DNA of 64,000 nucleotides from contig CAVZVZ010000002.1 of NCBI GenBank assembly GCA_963778895.1, forward strand, positions 496,001-560,000. The letters are read 5' to 3'. Position numbers and translations under genes: made by a program. The notes under the pieces are model-generated. The model searched no databases. It was not told the origin of the DNA and was given only the letters and a program-made list of their open reading frames with translations. Shown here piece by piece: positions 28,809-38,012 of this stretch. Position 1 is the stretch's first letter. Each line of letters begins with the position of its first letter. Source of the stretch: CAVZVZ01 sp963778895 (GTDB lineage Bacteria; Actinomycetota; Acidimicrobiia; Acidimicrobiales; Acidimicrobilacustridaceae).

Positions 28809-30111
28809 ATGCGCAAGTCGATGAGCATCGTCGGGAGGATCGGCAGTCGGGGAGGACGGGTCTCGGCGGTGGCCCTCGCCGGCCTGTTGCTGGTGGCGGT
28901 GGTGGGGTGCAGCAGCGACAAGAACGCCGACGGCAACGCAGACGACGGGCACGACGGCCCAGAGCGCGGCCGAGCTCCTCGGCCCCGACAAGCCGGCGAC
29001 GGGTGATCCCGTGCGCATCGGCTTCGTGTCCGATGGCAAGACCGATGCCTATGACAACACCGACGAGCTGCGCGCGGCCCAAGCCACGGCCGAGTACTTC
29101 AACGCCCACCAGGGTGGCATCGGCGGTCGGCCGATCGAGGTGGTGACGTGCGAGGCCAAGGGTGATCCGGGCGGTACGACCGACTGCGCGAACCAGATGG
29201 TCGAGAAGGGTGTCGTCGCGGTGAGCTGGTCGCAGTTGGCCGCGGCCCAGTCGCTGTGGGAGCCGCTGCACGCCGCGGGTGTGCCGACGTTCGCCGCGGC
29301 CGCGTTCGGCGACGACATGGAGCGCGACACGCAGTCGACCTTCCTCATGGCGAACCCGGTCTCGACCTTGCTCGGCCTACCGATCGCCGAGGCCAAGGCC
29401 GACGGCGCCGACAAGATCGCCTTCGTGGTCATCGACGTTCCGCAGGCGGTCGACCTCCTCCAGTCCTCCGACGGCCAGTCGACGCTGCAGAAGTCCGGGC
29501 TCGACTACGACCTCGTGCGGGTGCCGGTCGGCACCGCCGACATGACGAGCCAGATGCAAGGGATAGTCAACAGCGGCGCCAAGGTGGTGTCCGTGATCGG
29601 AAACGATGCGTTCTGCATCGCGGCGTTCCAGGGCCTGCACGCGGTGGCGTACGACGGCGCCATCACCGCGGTCACGCAGTGCATCACCGACGCCACCCGC
29701 GAGGCGATGCCCGGCGGCCTCGAGGGAATCAGCGTCGCGGCCTCGGTGGCGGTGGGCGCAACCGGCGATCCGACCTACGAGAAGTACCGGGCCGTCATGA
29801 GCACCTACGGGCAAGACGTCAAGGACGTGAACAACCTCATCCCCATGTGGGCGTACTCGGCCTTCTCTTCGCTGGCCACCGCCGCCCAAGGAGTGACCGG
29901 GGACATCACCACGCAGTCGATGGCCCAGGCGATCAAGTCGATGCCCCAGGCCGAGGTCGCCGGAGGCGGCGGCACGATGTACAAGTGCGGCGGGTCGGCC
30001 TACCCCGCGCTGCCGGCGGTCTGTTCGAATCAGTGGCTTCGCACCAAGCTCGACGCCGACGGCAAGCCCACGACGTACACGATCGAGGACTCGACAGCCA
30101 TCCTGCCCTAG
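28809..30111 (+). CDS. ABC transporter substrate-binding lipoprotein, LivJ/LivK-like (frame break near 28955)
   Basis: About 433 residues. The N-terminus MRKSMSIVGRIG is followed by a hydrophobic stretch and lipobox VVGC with Cys34 as the likely lipidation site; this part is in frame 3. The mature periplasmic-binding protein type 1 domain is in frame 1 (DPVRIGFVSDGKTDAYD, YFNAHQGGIGGRPIEVV). A single inserted base near 28955 explains the switch. It delivers the substrate to the fused LivHMG/LivF importer. Two different operator-like palindromes sit about 90 bp upstream, so it may be transcribed separately from the permease and induced by two regulators. Confidence 0.88.
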
Positions 30112-30123
30112 TCGGTGCTCGCG

Positions 30124-31248
30124 TCAGTCCTTTGCCGGCTTACCAGATAGCTCTACAGCGACGTATTCAGGGTCGTCCTCGTCGCGCATGCTGAACTGCC
30201 ACTTGCAGCACACGTCGTCGGGATCCTTGCGAGGCGGGATAGCGAGGATGTCGACCTTCATGTTCGGGTTGTACATCTTGGTCGTCACGATCATCGACTT
30301 CGGACAAGTCGAGTGACAGTTCTTCTCCAAGATGTCCGGCCGCCCCATACCCTCCCACTGGTCGACGGCCACACAACGGTTGAACGTCATGATGCCGACG
30401 TCGGGCTCGGGCATCTCGAAGCTGAGGTCGAAGGCCTTGCCCGGCAGCGCGGTGGCGTCGAGCTGGAGATCCTTCATCCAGTCCGCGACGGTGTCGCCGT
30501 TGATGCCGAGGTACTGCGCCTTGAGCTTCTTCACCGCCGGCAGCACCGTGTCGCCCCACAACGTGAACTGGATGTCGAACATGTCGTCGAGGCTGTAGCG
30601 AACGGTGATCTGGGTCGCCCACGCCTCGATGCATTGCAGGAGGTACTCGTGGCTCCCGAGGAACCATGTGACCAACTGCTCCTTGGTGAGCTCGGTCGCG
30701 TTGGGAGGGGGTGTGAACAGGCCGCCGTAGACGACCCGGGTGGTGGCCCGGTCGCTTTCGGGAACCTGCTGGTTCGGATCGATGTACGCCGTGTCGGCCG
30801 GAAGGAACTCGGCCTTCATGCGCTCGAGCTCGGGGACGATCTGGTCGTTCCATGCCGCCCATTCGATCTCGGCCATCGTCTCGGGCCCATAGCGCTTGGC
30901 GACTTCTTTGGCCCAACCGTCGACGCAGATCTGGAGGTACTGCGCGCTCCAGGGCAGGAACCTGGTGGCCAGTGCTTCCGCGGAGAAGTCGGTGAAGCGC
31001 AGGTCGGCGCGGTAGGGCCCGCTGTAGTCGGCGAGCTCGGCGCCGGAGTCGACGTCGAGCTGCTGGCGGATGTCGAGAGCCGCCTTCGGATAGGTGACGC
31101 CGTCGTCGACGCGGGGGAACTTGGGGAAGTTGACGAGGTCGACCCCGAGCATGAGGACGAAGTCGTCGGGCACGACCTCCGCTTCGAGGTGGGCCCCCGG
31201 CTTGCGGATGGCAAAGAACTCGTCGAGCTGTTCGTCGGTCTCCGGCAT
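30124..31248 (-). CDS. Uncharacterised protein with a duplicated helical unit and Cys-rich C-terminus
   Basis: 374 residues, intact, with a strong ribosome site (GGAGGAGG) before ATG 31248. Residues about 86-149 and 184-247 are a clear internal duplication: compare YLQICVDGWAKEVAKRYG with YLLQCIEAWATQITVRYS, and WNDQIVPELERMKAEFL with WGDTVLPAVKKLKAQYL. The C-terminal third has Cys292, Cys311, Cys315, Cys347 and Cys348 (CHSTCP, CCKW), suggesting a metal or thiol site. The C-terminal part recalls the ATC-hydrolase/V4R-like small-molecule domains, a weak inference. No signal peptide. It faces a TetR across two perfect or near-perfect palindromes, so it is probably the regulator's main target. 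Confidence 0.75.
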   Translation of the reverse strand: MPETDEQLDEFFAIRKPGAHLEAEVVPDDFVLMLGVDLVNFPKFPRVDDGVTYPKAALDIRQQLDVDSGAELADYSGPYRADLRFTDFSAEALATRFLPWSAQYLQICVDGWAKEVAKRYGPETMAEIEWAAWNDQIVPELERMKAEFLPADTAYIDPNQQVPESDRATTRVVYGGLFTPPPNATELTKEQLVTWFLGSHEYLLQCIEAWATQITVRYSLDDMFDIQFTLWGDTVLPAVKKLKAQYLGINGDTVADWMKDLQLDATALPGKAFDLSFEMPEPDVGIMTFNRCVAVDQWEGMGRPDILEKNCHSTCPKSMIVTTKMYNPNMKVDILAIPPRKDPDDVCCKWQFSMRDEDDPEYVAVELSGKPAKD

Positions 31249-31279
31249 CGTGGCCTCCTCCGGGCAGATCTCTCGACGG

Positions 31280-31318
31280 TAGCCAATCGGCTAGCCAGGG
31301 TCAATAGCCGATCGGCTA
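31280..31318. promoter_or_regulatory. Two tandem TetR operators between divergent genes
   Basis: TAGCCAATCGGCTA (31280-31293, one mismatch) and TAGCCGATCGGCTA (31305-31318, perfect 14-bp palindrome), spaced 25 bp centre to centre. They fill the 83-bp gap between the 30124 gene and the TetR at 31332. Confidence 0.8.
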
Positions 31319-31331
31319 CCCTGACGGGCCG

Positions 31332-31919
31332 ATGAGTGTCGCGAACCCCCGAACCCTGCGGCTGGACGCCGATCGCTACAGCGCGGCCCAGCTCCGCGTG
31401 GTCGCGGCCGCCCTCGACCTGTTCGCGGAAAACGGTGTGAGTGGCACGTCGCTGCAGATGATCGCCGATGCCATCGGCGTCACCAAGGCGGCGGTGTACC
31501 ACCAGTTCAACACCAAGGAAGCGATCGTCCTCGCCGTCACCGAGGTCGAGTTGAGCCGGCTGCAGAGCGCGCTCGAGGAGGCGGAAGCCGAACGCGACCC
31601 AGACCGAGCCCGCGAGGTGCTGCTCGAGAACGTCATCGCCATGGCCGTCGAGCGTCGGCGCTGGGTCCGCGCCATCGAAGGTGATCCGTCGATCATCCGC
31701 CTCCTCGGCGAACACGAACCCTTCGTCGAGTTGATGACCCGGGTCTACGCGCTGCTGATCGGAGAAGAGGCGGGTCCCCGCGTGGCGGTGCGCACCGCGA
31801 TCCTGTCGGCTGCCATCGGTGGGGCAGTGGTCCATCCGCTGGTCGCCGATCTCGACGACGACACACTCCGGGCCGAGCTCCTCGCCGTCGCCCGGCACCT
31901 CTTCGAACTGCCGGCGTGA
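31332..31919 (+). CDS. TetR/AcrR family regulator, autoregulated candidate
   Basis: 195 residues. The helix-turn-helix is TSLQMIADAIGVTKAAVYHQ followed by FNTKEAIV. A compact C-terminal ligand domain contains a conserved-looking EGDPSIIRLL segment. The start ATG lies 13 bp after the second of two palindromic operators, which strongly suggests repression of itself and of the divergent 30124 gene. Ends 6 bp before the convergent CoA transferase stop. Confidence 0.9.
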   Translation: MSVANPRTLRLDADRYSAAQLRVVAAALDLFAENGVSGTSLQMIADAIGVTKAAVYHQFNTKEAIVLAVTEVELSRLQSALEEAEAERDPDRAREVLLENVIAMAVERRRWVRAIEGDPSIIRLLGEHEPFVELMTRVYALLIGEEAGPRVAVRTAILSAAIGGAVVHPLVADLDDDTLRAELLAVARHLFELPA

Positions 31920-31925
31920 CGCGCG

Positions 31926-33140
31926 TCAGGCGATGACGCCGCGCACCTTGAGGTCGACGATCGTGTCCCAGTCGAATCCGAGATCCGTGAGGATCTCGTC
32001 ACCGTGCTCGTTGAACTCGGGTGCCCGCTTCGGTGCGGCCGGCTCCTCGTCGTACTGGACCGGCGCGGCGACGAGCTTGAACGGTGTGCCCGTCGACGTC
32101 TCGCAATCCTGTATGTAGCCGTTGGCCACGGTCTGCGGGTCCACGGTGGCCTCGAGCGTGTGCTGCACGACGCACCACTGGCCATCGAAGGCCGCGAGCC
32201 GCTCACGCCACTCTTCCAGCGGCGCGGACGCGAAGACCTCATCGAGGATCTCGATCGCCGCCGGACCGTTCTCGAGCAACGATGCTTGGTCGGCGAAGCG
32301 CGGGTCGTCCTTGAGTTCGGGTCGCCCGATGATGTCGCAAAGTGGCGGCCAGTACTTCGCTGCTTGCAGGCAGGTGAGAGCGACGGCCCGACCGTCCTTC
32401 GTCTCGTAGTTCTGGGTGAGCGGGTTCGTGAGTCGCTCGCGAGCGGGAGGGGCCCAGGGCATGTCCAGGATGAGCGAGAGCGCGATCGCCTGGCCCATCG
32501 CCCACAGGCCGGTGCCGAGGAGCGAGACGTCGACGACGGTGGCTTCGCCCGTGCGTTCGCGGTGGAAGAGCGCTCCCATGATCCCGCCGGCGATCGTCAT
32601 CGCACCGATCGAGTCGCCGAAGCCGGGGGCCGGCGGCACCGGAATGAGGTCGTACTCGGGCCGCTTGGCACCCAACGCGATGCCCGAGCGGGCCCAGAAC
32701 GCCAATGAGTCGTACGACCCGCGGTCGGCCTCGGGGCCACGATCGCCTTGACCCGTGCCGCGCACGTAGATGATGTCGCGGTTGTGAGCGCGGATCTCCT
32801 CGACGCCGATCCCGAGCTTCTCGCGGACGCCGGGGAGTTTGTTGGTGAGGAAGACGTCGGCGGTCGCGACGAGCTTGTGGAGTACGTCGAGGCCGTCGGG
32901 TGAGCTCAGGTCGAGCCCGATGCTCTTCTTTCCCCGGTTCGAGTGCTCGAGAAGGGCGTGCACGTCGGTCGGCATGATCGCCACGCCCGTGGAGGCGAGG
33001 CCGCGCATCGCGTCCCCGCGAGTCACGTGTTCGACCTTGATGACTTCGGCGCCCCAATCCGACAGGAGCGCGGACGCGGCCGGCACGAAGGTGTGCTCCG
33101 CGACTTCAAGGATGCGAACACCGTTCAGGATTGCCGTCAT
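31926..33140 (-). CDS. CaiB/BaiF family III CoA transferase
   Basis: 404 residues, intact. Signatures are LEVAEHTFVPAASALLSDWG, AEVIKVEHVTRGDAMR, NRGKKSIGLDL and the catalytic Asp176 in PGFGDSIGAM. It catalyses ATP-independent CoA transfer to a carboxylic acid. It is 69 bp downstream of the SDR at 33210 in the same orientation, so the two may share the promoter at about 34.0 kb. Distinct in sequence from the CoA transferase at 21693. Confidence 0.92.
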   Translation of the reverse strand: MTAILNGVRILEVAEHTFVPAASALLSDWGAEVIKVEHVTRGDAMRGLASTGVAIMPTDVHALLEHSNRGKKSIGLDLSSPDGLDVLHKLVATADVFLTNKLPGVREKLGIGVEEIRAHNRDIIYVRGTGQGDRGPEADRGSYDSLAFWARSGIALGAKRPEYDLIPVPPAPGFGDSIGAMTIAGGIMGALFHRERTGEATVVDVSLLGTGLWAMGQAIALSLILDMPWAPPARERLTNPLTQNYETKDGRAVALTCLQAAKYWPPLCDIIGRPELKDDPRFADQASLLENGPAAIEILDEVFASAPLEEWRERLAAFDGQWCVVQHTLEATVDPQTVANGYIQDCETSTGTPFKLVAAPVQYDEEPAAPKRAPEFNEHGDEILTDLGFDWDTIVDLKVRGVIA

Positions 33141-33209
33141 ACGGTCACCACCTCTATGTCATGCGTGCGCCGCGACGACTCGGGCTCACTCGGGAGGGAA
33201 ATCGCAGGT

Positions 33210-33980
33210 CTACTTGGGCGGGAACCGCAGGGCGCCGTCCAAGCGGATGTTCTCGCCGTTCATGTACGGGTTCCGGGCGATCGACTCGACGAGGAGGGCG
33301 AACTCGGAGGGCTTCCCCATGCGTTTGGGGAACATGATGTCCTTCTCGAGGTTCGCCCGCATCTCCTCGGGCACGCTCATCATGATCGGGGTGCCCATGG
33401 TGCCTGGTGCTATCGCGCACACGCGGATGCCGACGGGCGCGAGGTCGCGCGCCATCGGCAGCGACATGCCGAGGATGGCCGCTTTGGCCGCGCCGTAGGC
33501 GAGCTGGCCGGTCTGGCCTTCGATGCCGGCGATCGACGCGGTGTTGACGATCACCCCGCGCTCGCCCTCGTCGTCGGGCTCGTTCGCCGCCATGGCTTGG
33601 GCCACGAGGCGCGACACGTTGAACGTGCCGACCGCGTTCATCTCCATCGTCTTGACGAATGAGTCCTTGTCGTGCGGCGTACCGTCGCGGCTCACAGTGC
33701 GGCCGCCACCGACCCCACCGCCGGCGACGTTGACGAGGAGGGACAGAACGCCGAGCGAGGTCGCGGCGTCGACGGCCGCGGCGACGTCGTCGTCGGTGAG
33801 CGTGTCACCACCGACCGCCGAGACGGCGTCGCCGAGCTCCTTCGCGAGCTGCTCGGCCGGATCGGCGGCCTGGTCGAAGACCACGACCTTCATACCGATT
33901 TCGACCAGCCGACGGACGGTCGCCGAACCGAGTCCACCCGCACCACCGGTGACGATGGCAGCACGTCCTTGGAGTTCCAT
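33210..33980 (-). CDS. SDR, 3-hydroxyacyl-CoA dehydrogenase type 2-like
   Basis: 256 residues from MELQGRAAIVTGG at 33980; the much longer open frame upstream is antisense to the aldehyde dehydrogenase. It shows TGGAGGLGSA, a VNVAGG in place of NNAG, NTASIAG, the YGAAKAA catalytic pair, APGTMGTPI and a terminal LDGALRFPP. The long insert after VNVAGG and the overall pattern resemble HSD17B10-type 3-hydroxyacyl-CoA dehydrogenases. Divergent from ALDH, sharing a GACGTCA-type operator. Confidence 0.92.
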   Translation of the reverse strand: MELQGRAAIVTGGAGGLGSATVRRLVEIGMKVVVFDQAADPAEQLAKELGDAVSAVGGDTLTDDDVAAAVDAATSLGVLSLLVNVAGGGVGGGRTVSRDGTPHDKDSFVKTMEMNAVGTFNVSRLVAQAMAANEPDDEGERGVIVNTASIAGIEGQTGQLAYGAAKAAILGMSLPMARDLAPVGIRVCAIAPGTMGTPIMMSVPEEMRANLEKDIMFPKRMGKPSEFALLVESIARNPYMNGENIRLDGALRFPPK

Positions 33981-34006
33981 TCGGCGGAACGTACCACTTT
34001 TGACTG

Positions 34007-34021
34007 CGACGTCAGTGTTAG
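34007..34021. promoter_or_regulatory. GACGTCA-type operator, SDR/ALDH divergent promoter
   Basis: CGACGTCAGTGTTAG with an AT-rich left flank (CACTTTTGACTG). It lies 27 bp from the SDR start and 62 bp from the ALDH start. The left-flank wording recurs at 49690 (GACTTTTCGACTG). Confidence 0.65.
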
Positions 34022-34082
34022 CTACGTTCCGCTTCGACGACCGGTCGAGCACGTTGAACCGGCCGGGGGAAGGGTGCGTGCA

Positions 34083-35564
34083 TTGACCGAAGTAGCCGAG
34101 CTCCATCCCGAGTCGAGGATGCTGATCGACGGCGAGCTCGTCGATGCTGACTCTGGAAAGACCTTCGAGAACCGCAATCCGGCGACCGAGGAACTCCTGG
34201 GCGAAGTAGCCGACGCGTCGGCGGCTGAAATGCAGCGCGCGATCGTCGCGGCCCGGCGGGCGTTCGACGAAAGCGACTGGTCGACCAACCGGTCGTTGCG
34301 CAAGCGCTGTCTCGAACAGCTCCAGGAAGCACTGGAGTCCGAGCGCGAAGAACTGCGCGAGCAGCTCATCCTCGAGGCCGGTGCACCCCGCCTGCTCACT
34401 GGGGGGCCGCAGCTCGACGCGCCGTTGGATGCGGCCATCAAGTACCCGGTGAAGCTGATCGACGAGTACCCGTGGGAGGTCGACCTCCCCGACGCCGTCA
34501 ACCTGCAGGGCTCGACCGACAGTCGTCGGATCGTGAAGGAGCCGGCCGGCGTCGTCGGTGCGATCACGCCGTGGAACTTCCCCTTCGAGGTGACGATCAA
34601 CAAGCTCGCCCAGGCCCTCGCCACCGGCAACACCGTCGTGCTCAAGCCGGCCCCGGATACGCCGTGGCACGCCACGCTCATCGGGCGTCTCGTGGCCGAG
34701 CGCACCGACATCCCCGCCGGGGTGCTCAACGTGGTCACGGCGTCCGACCACCTCGTCGGCGAAGAGCTGACGCTCTCGCCGATGGTCGACCTGATCTCGT
34801 TCACCGGTTCCACCGCGGTCGGAAAGCGCATCATGGAGAAGGGTGCGGCCACGCTGAAGCGGCTGTTCCTCGAGCTCGGAGGCAAGTCGGCCACGATCGT
34901 GCTCGACGACGCCGACATGCCCACGGCCGCGATGATGGGCCTCGCCGTGTGCACCCATGCCGGGCAAGGTTGTGCCATTCCCACCCGCATGCTCCTCCCG
35001 CGCAGCCGCTACGACGAAGGTGTCGAGTTGGTCACCCAGATGATGTCCGTCGTGCCGTACGGCGATCCGCAGCGCCCCGATGTGCTCCAAGGTCCGCTCA
35101 TCTCGGCCAAGCAGCACGAGCGAGTGCTCGGCTACATCGAGAAGGGCAAGCAAGAAGGGGCGCGCCTGGTGCTCGGCGGTGGGATCCCCGAGGGGTACGA
35201 GAGGGGATACTTCGTCGAACCGACACTGTTCGTCGACGTCGACAACTCCATGACGATCGCCCAAGAAGAGATCTTCGGTCCGGTGCTGACGGTGATCCCG
35301 TTCGACGACGACGACGATGCCGTCCGCATCGCCAACGACAGTCACTACGGCCTCGCGGGCGCTGTCTTCTCGGCCGATCTCGAGCGCTCGCTCGCCATTG
35401 CGCGCCGGGTCCGCACGGGGATGATGTCGGTCAACGGCGGTCTCACGTACGCCGCCGACCTTCCGTTCGGTGGTTACAAGGAGAGCGGCGTCGGGCGCCA
35501 GAACGGCATCGCCGGGTTCGAGCAGTACCTCGAGCTCAAGGCGCTCGCCTGGCCTGCGTCATGA
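34083..35564 (+). CDS. Aldehyde dehydrogenase
   Basis: About 493 residues. It has the NAD-binding region TPWNFPFEVTINKLAQAL, FTGSTAVGK, the general base Glu in LELGGKS (about 264) and the catalytic Cys297 in GQGCAIPTR. The end EEIFGPVL...PFGGYKESGVGRQNG is typical. Start is TTG 34083 (GAAGGG upstream) or GTG 34074; the long open frame before it is not coding. It oxidises an aldehyde to the acid, probably one formed by the P450 whose start overlaps its stop (ATGA). Confidence 0.93.
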   Translation: MTEVAELHPESRMLIDGELVDADSGKTFENRNPATEELLGEVADASAAEMQRAIVAARRAFDESDWSTNRSLRKRCLEQLQEALESEREELREQLILEAGAPRLLTGGPQLDAPLDAAIKYPVKLIDEYPWEVDLPDAVNLQGSTDSRRIVKEPAGVVGAITPWNFPFEVTINKLAQALATGNTVVLKPAPDTPWHATLIGRLVAERTDIPAGVLNVVTASDHLVGEELTLSPMVDLISFTGSTAVGKRIMEKGAATLKRLFLELGGKSATIVLDDADMPTAAMMGLAVCTHAGQGCAIPTRMLLPRSRYDEGVELVTQMMSVVPYGDPQRPDVLQGPLISAKQHERVLGYIEKGKQEGARLVLGGGIPEGYERGYFVEPTLFVDVDNSMTIAQEEIFGPVLTVIPFDDDDDAVRIANDSHYGLAGAVFSADLERSLAIARRVRTGMMSVNGGLTYAADLPFGGYKESGVGRQNGIAGFEQYLELKALAWPAS

Positions 35565-36760
35565 CGCTCGCCCACGACGCGGTCTACTACGACCCGTACG
35601 ACTTCGACATCGACACCGACCCGTATCCGGTCTTCCGTCGCCTACGCGAAGAAGCCCCGCTCTATTACAACGACAAGCACGACTTCTTCGCGCTGAGCCG
35701 GTTCCACGACGTGGAGCCGGCTCTCGTCGACTGGCGCACGTACAGCTCGGCCCGGGGCACACTCCTCGAGCTCATCAAGGCCGACGTCGACATGCCGCCC
35801 GGCTCGATCATCTTCGAGGATCCGCCGCCGCACGACAATCACCGCGGCATCCTCTCGCGCGTCTTCACGCCGAAGAAGATGGCGGCCATCGAGCCCAAGG
35901 TGCGCGAGTTCTGCGCCAACAGCCTCGATCCGCTCGTCGGCTCGGGCGGATTCGACTTCATCGCCGACCTCGGCGCCGAGATGCCGATGCGCACGATCGG
36001 CATGCTGCTCGGCATACCCGAGGAAGACCAGGTGGCGATCCGCAATCGCATCGACGACAGCCTGCGCATCGACGTGGGCGAGGCGCTCGCCGATCCCCGG
36101 CAGCTGGCCGAGGAGATGGCGAAGCTCTTCGAGGACTACGTCAACTGGCGCGCCGACCATCCTTCCGACGACCTCATGACCGAGTTGCTCCAGGCCGAGT
36201 TCGAGGACGAGACCGGTACCGTTCGCCGGCTCACGAGAAGCGAGGTGCTGAACTTCATCAACTTGCTCGCGGCGGCCGGCAACGAGACGACGACTCGGCT
36301 CATCGGCTGGACGGGCAAGGTGCTCGCCGAACACCCAGACCAGCGACGCGAGATAGCCGAGAACCGAGACCTCGTGCCCCAGACGATCGAAGAGATCCTG
36401 CGCTACGAAGCTCCGTCGCCCATCCAGGCTCGTTATCTGACGAAGGACGTCGAGCACCACGGTCAGACCGTCCCGGCCGGAAGCGCGATGTTGTTGATCA
36501 ACGGATCGGCCAACCGTGACGACCGCAAGTTCTCCGATGGCGATCGCTTCGACATCCATCGCGAGATCGACCACCACCTGGCCTTCGGGTACGGCCTGCA
36601 CTTCTGTCTCGGCGCCAACCTCGCCCGCCTCGAAGGACGGGTCGCGCTCGACGAGGTCCTGAAGCGGTTCCCCGAGTGGGATGTCGACTGGGACCATGCC
36701 GAACAGGCGCGCACCAGCACGGTGCGAGGTTGGGAACGCCTGCCCGTCGTCACCCCCTGA
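35561..36760 (+). CDS. Cytochrome P450 (copy 2 of 3)
   Basis: 399 residues, intact, the same length as the copies at 4203 and 62462. I-helix AAAGNETTTR, K-helix EEILRYE and haem loop FGYGLHFCLGANLAR with the Cys near 349. Residue HDNHRG replaces HTMHRG of the other copies in the PP-x-H region. Translationally coupled to the aldehyde dehydrogenase and followed by a thioesterase, so it likely hydroxylates a side chain that is then oxidised through an aldehyde. Confidence 0.95.
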   Translation: MTLAHDAVYYDPYDFDIDTDPYPVFRRLREEAPLYYNDKHDFFALSRFHDVEPALVDWRTYSSARGTLLELIKADVDMPPGSIIFEDPPPHDNHRGILSRVFTPKKMAAIEPKVREFCANSLDPLVGSGGFDFIADLGAEMPMRTIGMLLGIPEEDQVAIRNRIDDSLRIDVGEALADPRQLAEEMAKLFEDYVNWRADHPSDDLMTELLQAEFEDETGTVRRLTRSEVLNFINLLAAAGNETTTRLIGWTGKVLAEHPDQRREIAENRDLVPQTIEEILRYEAPSPIQARYLTKDVEHHGQTVPAGSAMLLINGSANRDDRKFSDGDRFDIHREIDHHLAFGYGLHFCLGANLARLEGRVALDEVLKRFPEWDVDWDHAEQARTSTVRGWERLPVVTP

Positions 36761-36773
36761 CGGGAAGGGTTCG

Positions 36774-37928
36774 ATGGCAACGGCGATATCGCGACCGGTC
36801 CCTGGTCGGGCCCGGGCATCGACGAACGGCGTGGTTGTCGCCGAGTCGATGTCGGCCGTCCGGGTCGACCGGCCCGACGCGGCGCCGCTCCTGTGGTTCC
36901 CGCGCACGGATGTCGACGACGCGGCCCTCGGTCGCCTCGACCTAGCGCAATGGAAGGTGGGGGAGGGAGGATTCGCCGACCGCGTCGCTTTCGATGACGA
37001 GCAGATCGACGTGTTACTCGTCGACGACTTCGGAAGCGGCGACGAGCGGGACGTCACGCTGAAGCGCTTCCCGACCTGGGGTGATGTCACCGACGTGATC
37101 GAGCTCCTCGACGTGCGCCCCGACGGTGAGGCCCGATACCGCGCCGAGGCCTACGCCGACTGGCGCCGCCCGGTCGTCGAGGGCAGCCAGATCCTCGGGC
37201 AGGCCATCGTCGCGGCCGGCCGCTTCTCGCCCGGCCGACGCGTGGTGTCGGCCTCGATGGTGTTCGCCCGCGCCGCCGACGCTCGTGCACCGTACGCCAT
37301 CGAGCTCGATCCCATCGCGAACGGACGGACGTTCACCGCGCTCGGTGTGCGAGCGACGCAAGGCGAGCGAACCTGCGCGTTCGGCACGCTCTTGCTCGAC
37401 GTCACCGCGCCCGATGTGATCCGTCACGCTGATTCCGCACCCGATGGGCCCGGCCCGTACGAGTCGACGCCGTGCGACATGTCGGTGACGGGCCAGGACG
37501 TCCGGATCGTGGACGACGCCTACACCGGCGACCCCGACGCTCCAGTCGGCCCGCCCGAGATCGGTGCGTGGGTTCGATTCCGTGACGTGCCCGACGATCA
37601 ACCGATCCATACCGGGCTGCTCGCGCACTTCACCGGCAACCTGTCGATCGCCGCGGCCCTCCGCCCGCATGCCGGCATCGGGCAGGACCAGGCGCACCGG
37701 ACGTTGTCCACGGCGGTCAACGCGATCTCGCTCTCGATCCACGCGGACGTCCGCGCCGACCGGTGGCTGCGGTATGACCACCACTCGACCTTCGCGGGCG
37801 ACGGCATGACCCACGCCGAGTGCCGCGTGCACGACGAGCACGGCGACCTCGTGGCGTCGTTCACCGTCGACGCCATGGTCCGAGCCTTCGCCGATCCCGC
37901 CAAGGCCGACGGCCGAACCGCGATGTGA
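36774..37928 (+). CDS. Acyl-CoA thioesterase-like double hotdog protein
   Basis: 384 residues from ATG 36774 with GGGAAGGG just upstream. Two hotdog-like halves are visible: a first around VVEGSQILGQAIVAAGRFSP and RVVSASMVFARAAD, and a second around ALRPHAGIGQDQAHRT, LSTAVNAISLSIHADVRAD and GDGMTHAECRVHDEHG. This matches TesB/acyl-CoA thioesterase II architecture, although the length (384) exceeds the usual 290 because of an N-terminal extension. It hydrolyses acyl-CoA to recover CoA. Third gene of the ALDH operon, closed by a strong hairpin. Confidence 0.82.
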   Translation: MATAISRPVPGRARASTNGVVVAESMSAVRVDRPDAAPLLWFPRTDVDDAALGRLDLAQWKVGEGGFADRVAFDDEQIDVLLVDDFGSGDERDVTLKRFPTWGDVTDVIELLDVRPDGEARYRAEAYADWRRPVVEGSQILGQAIVAAGRFSPGRRVVSASMVFARAADARAPYAIELDPIANGRTFTALGVRATQGERTCAFGTLLLDVTAPDVIRHADSAPDGPGPYESTPCDMSVTGQDVRIVDDAYTGDPDAPVGPPEIGAWVRFRDVPDDQPIHTGLLAHFTGNLSIAAALRPHAGIGQDQAHRTLSTAVNAISLSIHADVRADRWLRYDHHSTFAGDGMTHAECRVHDEHGDLVASFTVDAMVRAFADPAKADGRTAM

Positions 37929-37947
37929 GCCGGACCGCCCCGCCCTT

Positions 37948-37991
37948 CCTGTACGCAAATTGGGGGCCATAGCCCCCGAAATGCGTACAGG
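37948..37991. terminator. Bidirectional hairpin terminator between convergent genes
   Basis: Outer stem CCTGTACGCA / TGCGTACAGG (10 bp), a 4-nt internal mismatch, inner stem GGGGGC / GCCCCC and loop CATA. It lies between the thioesterase and the convergent hydratase. No long T run on either side. Confidence 0.75.
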
Positions 37992-38012
37992 TTCGCCCGG
38001 GGAGGGTCAGTG

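Noticed and set aside
33981..35345. Upstream 450-codon extension of the minus-strand SDR frame
   Set aside because: It is antisense to the aldehyde dehydrogenase, has no family-like sequence and skips the clear ATG at 33980.
5957..37405. GACGTCA strings inside coding regions (for example near 5957, 15365, 15510, 37049, 37399)
   Set aside because: GAC GTC is a common Asp-Val codon pair here, and these copies lack the AT-rich flanks and intergenic position of the operator set.
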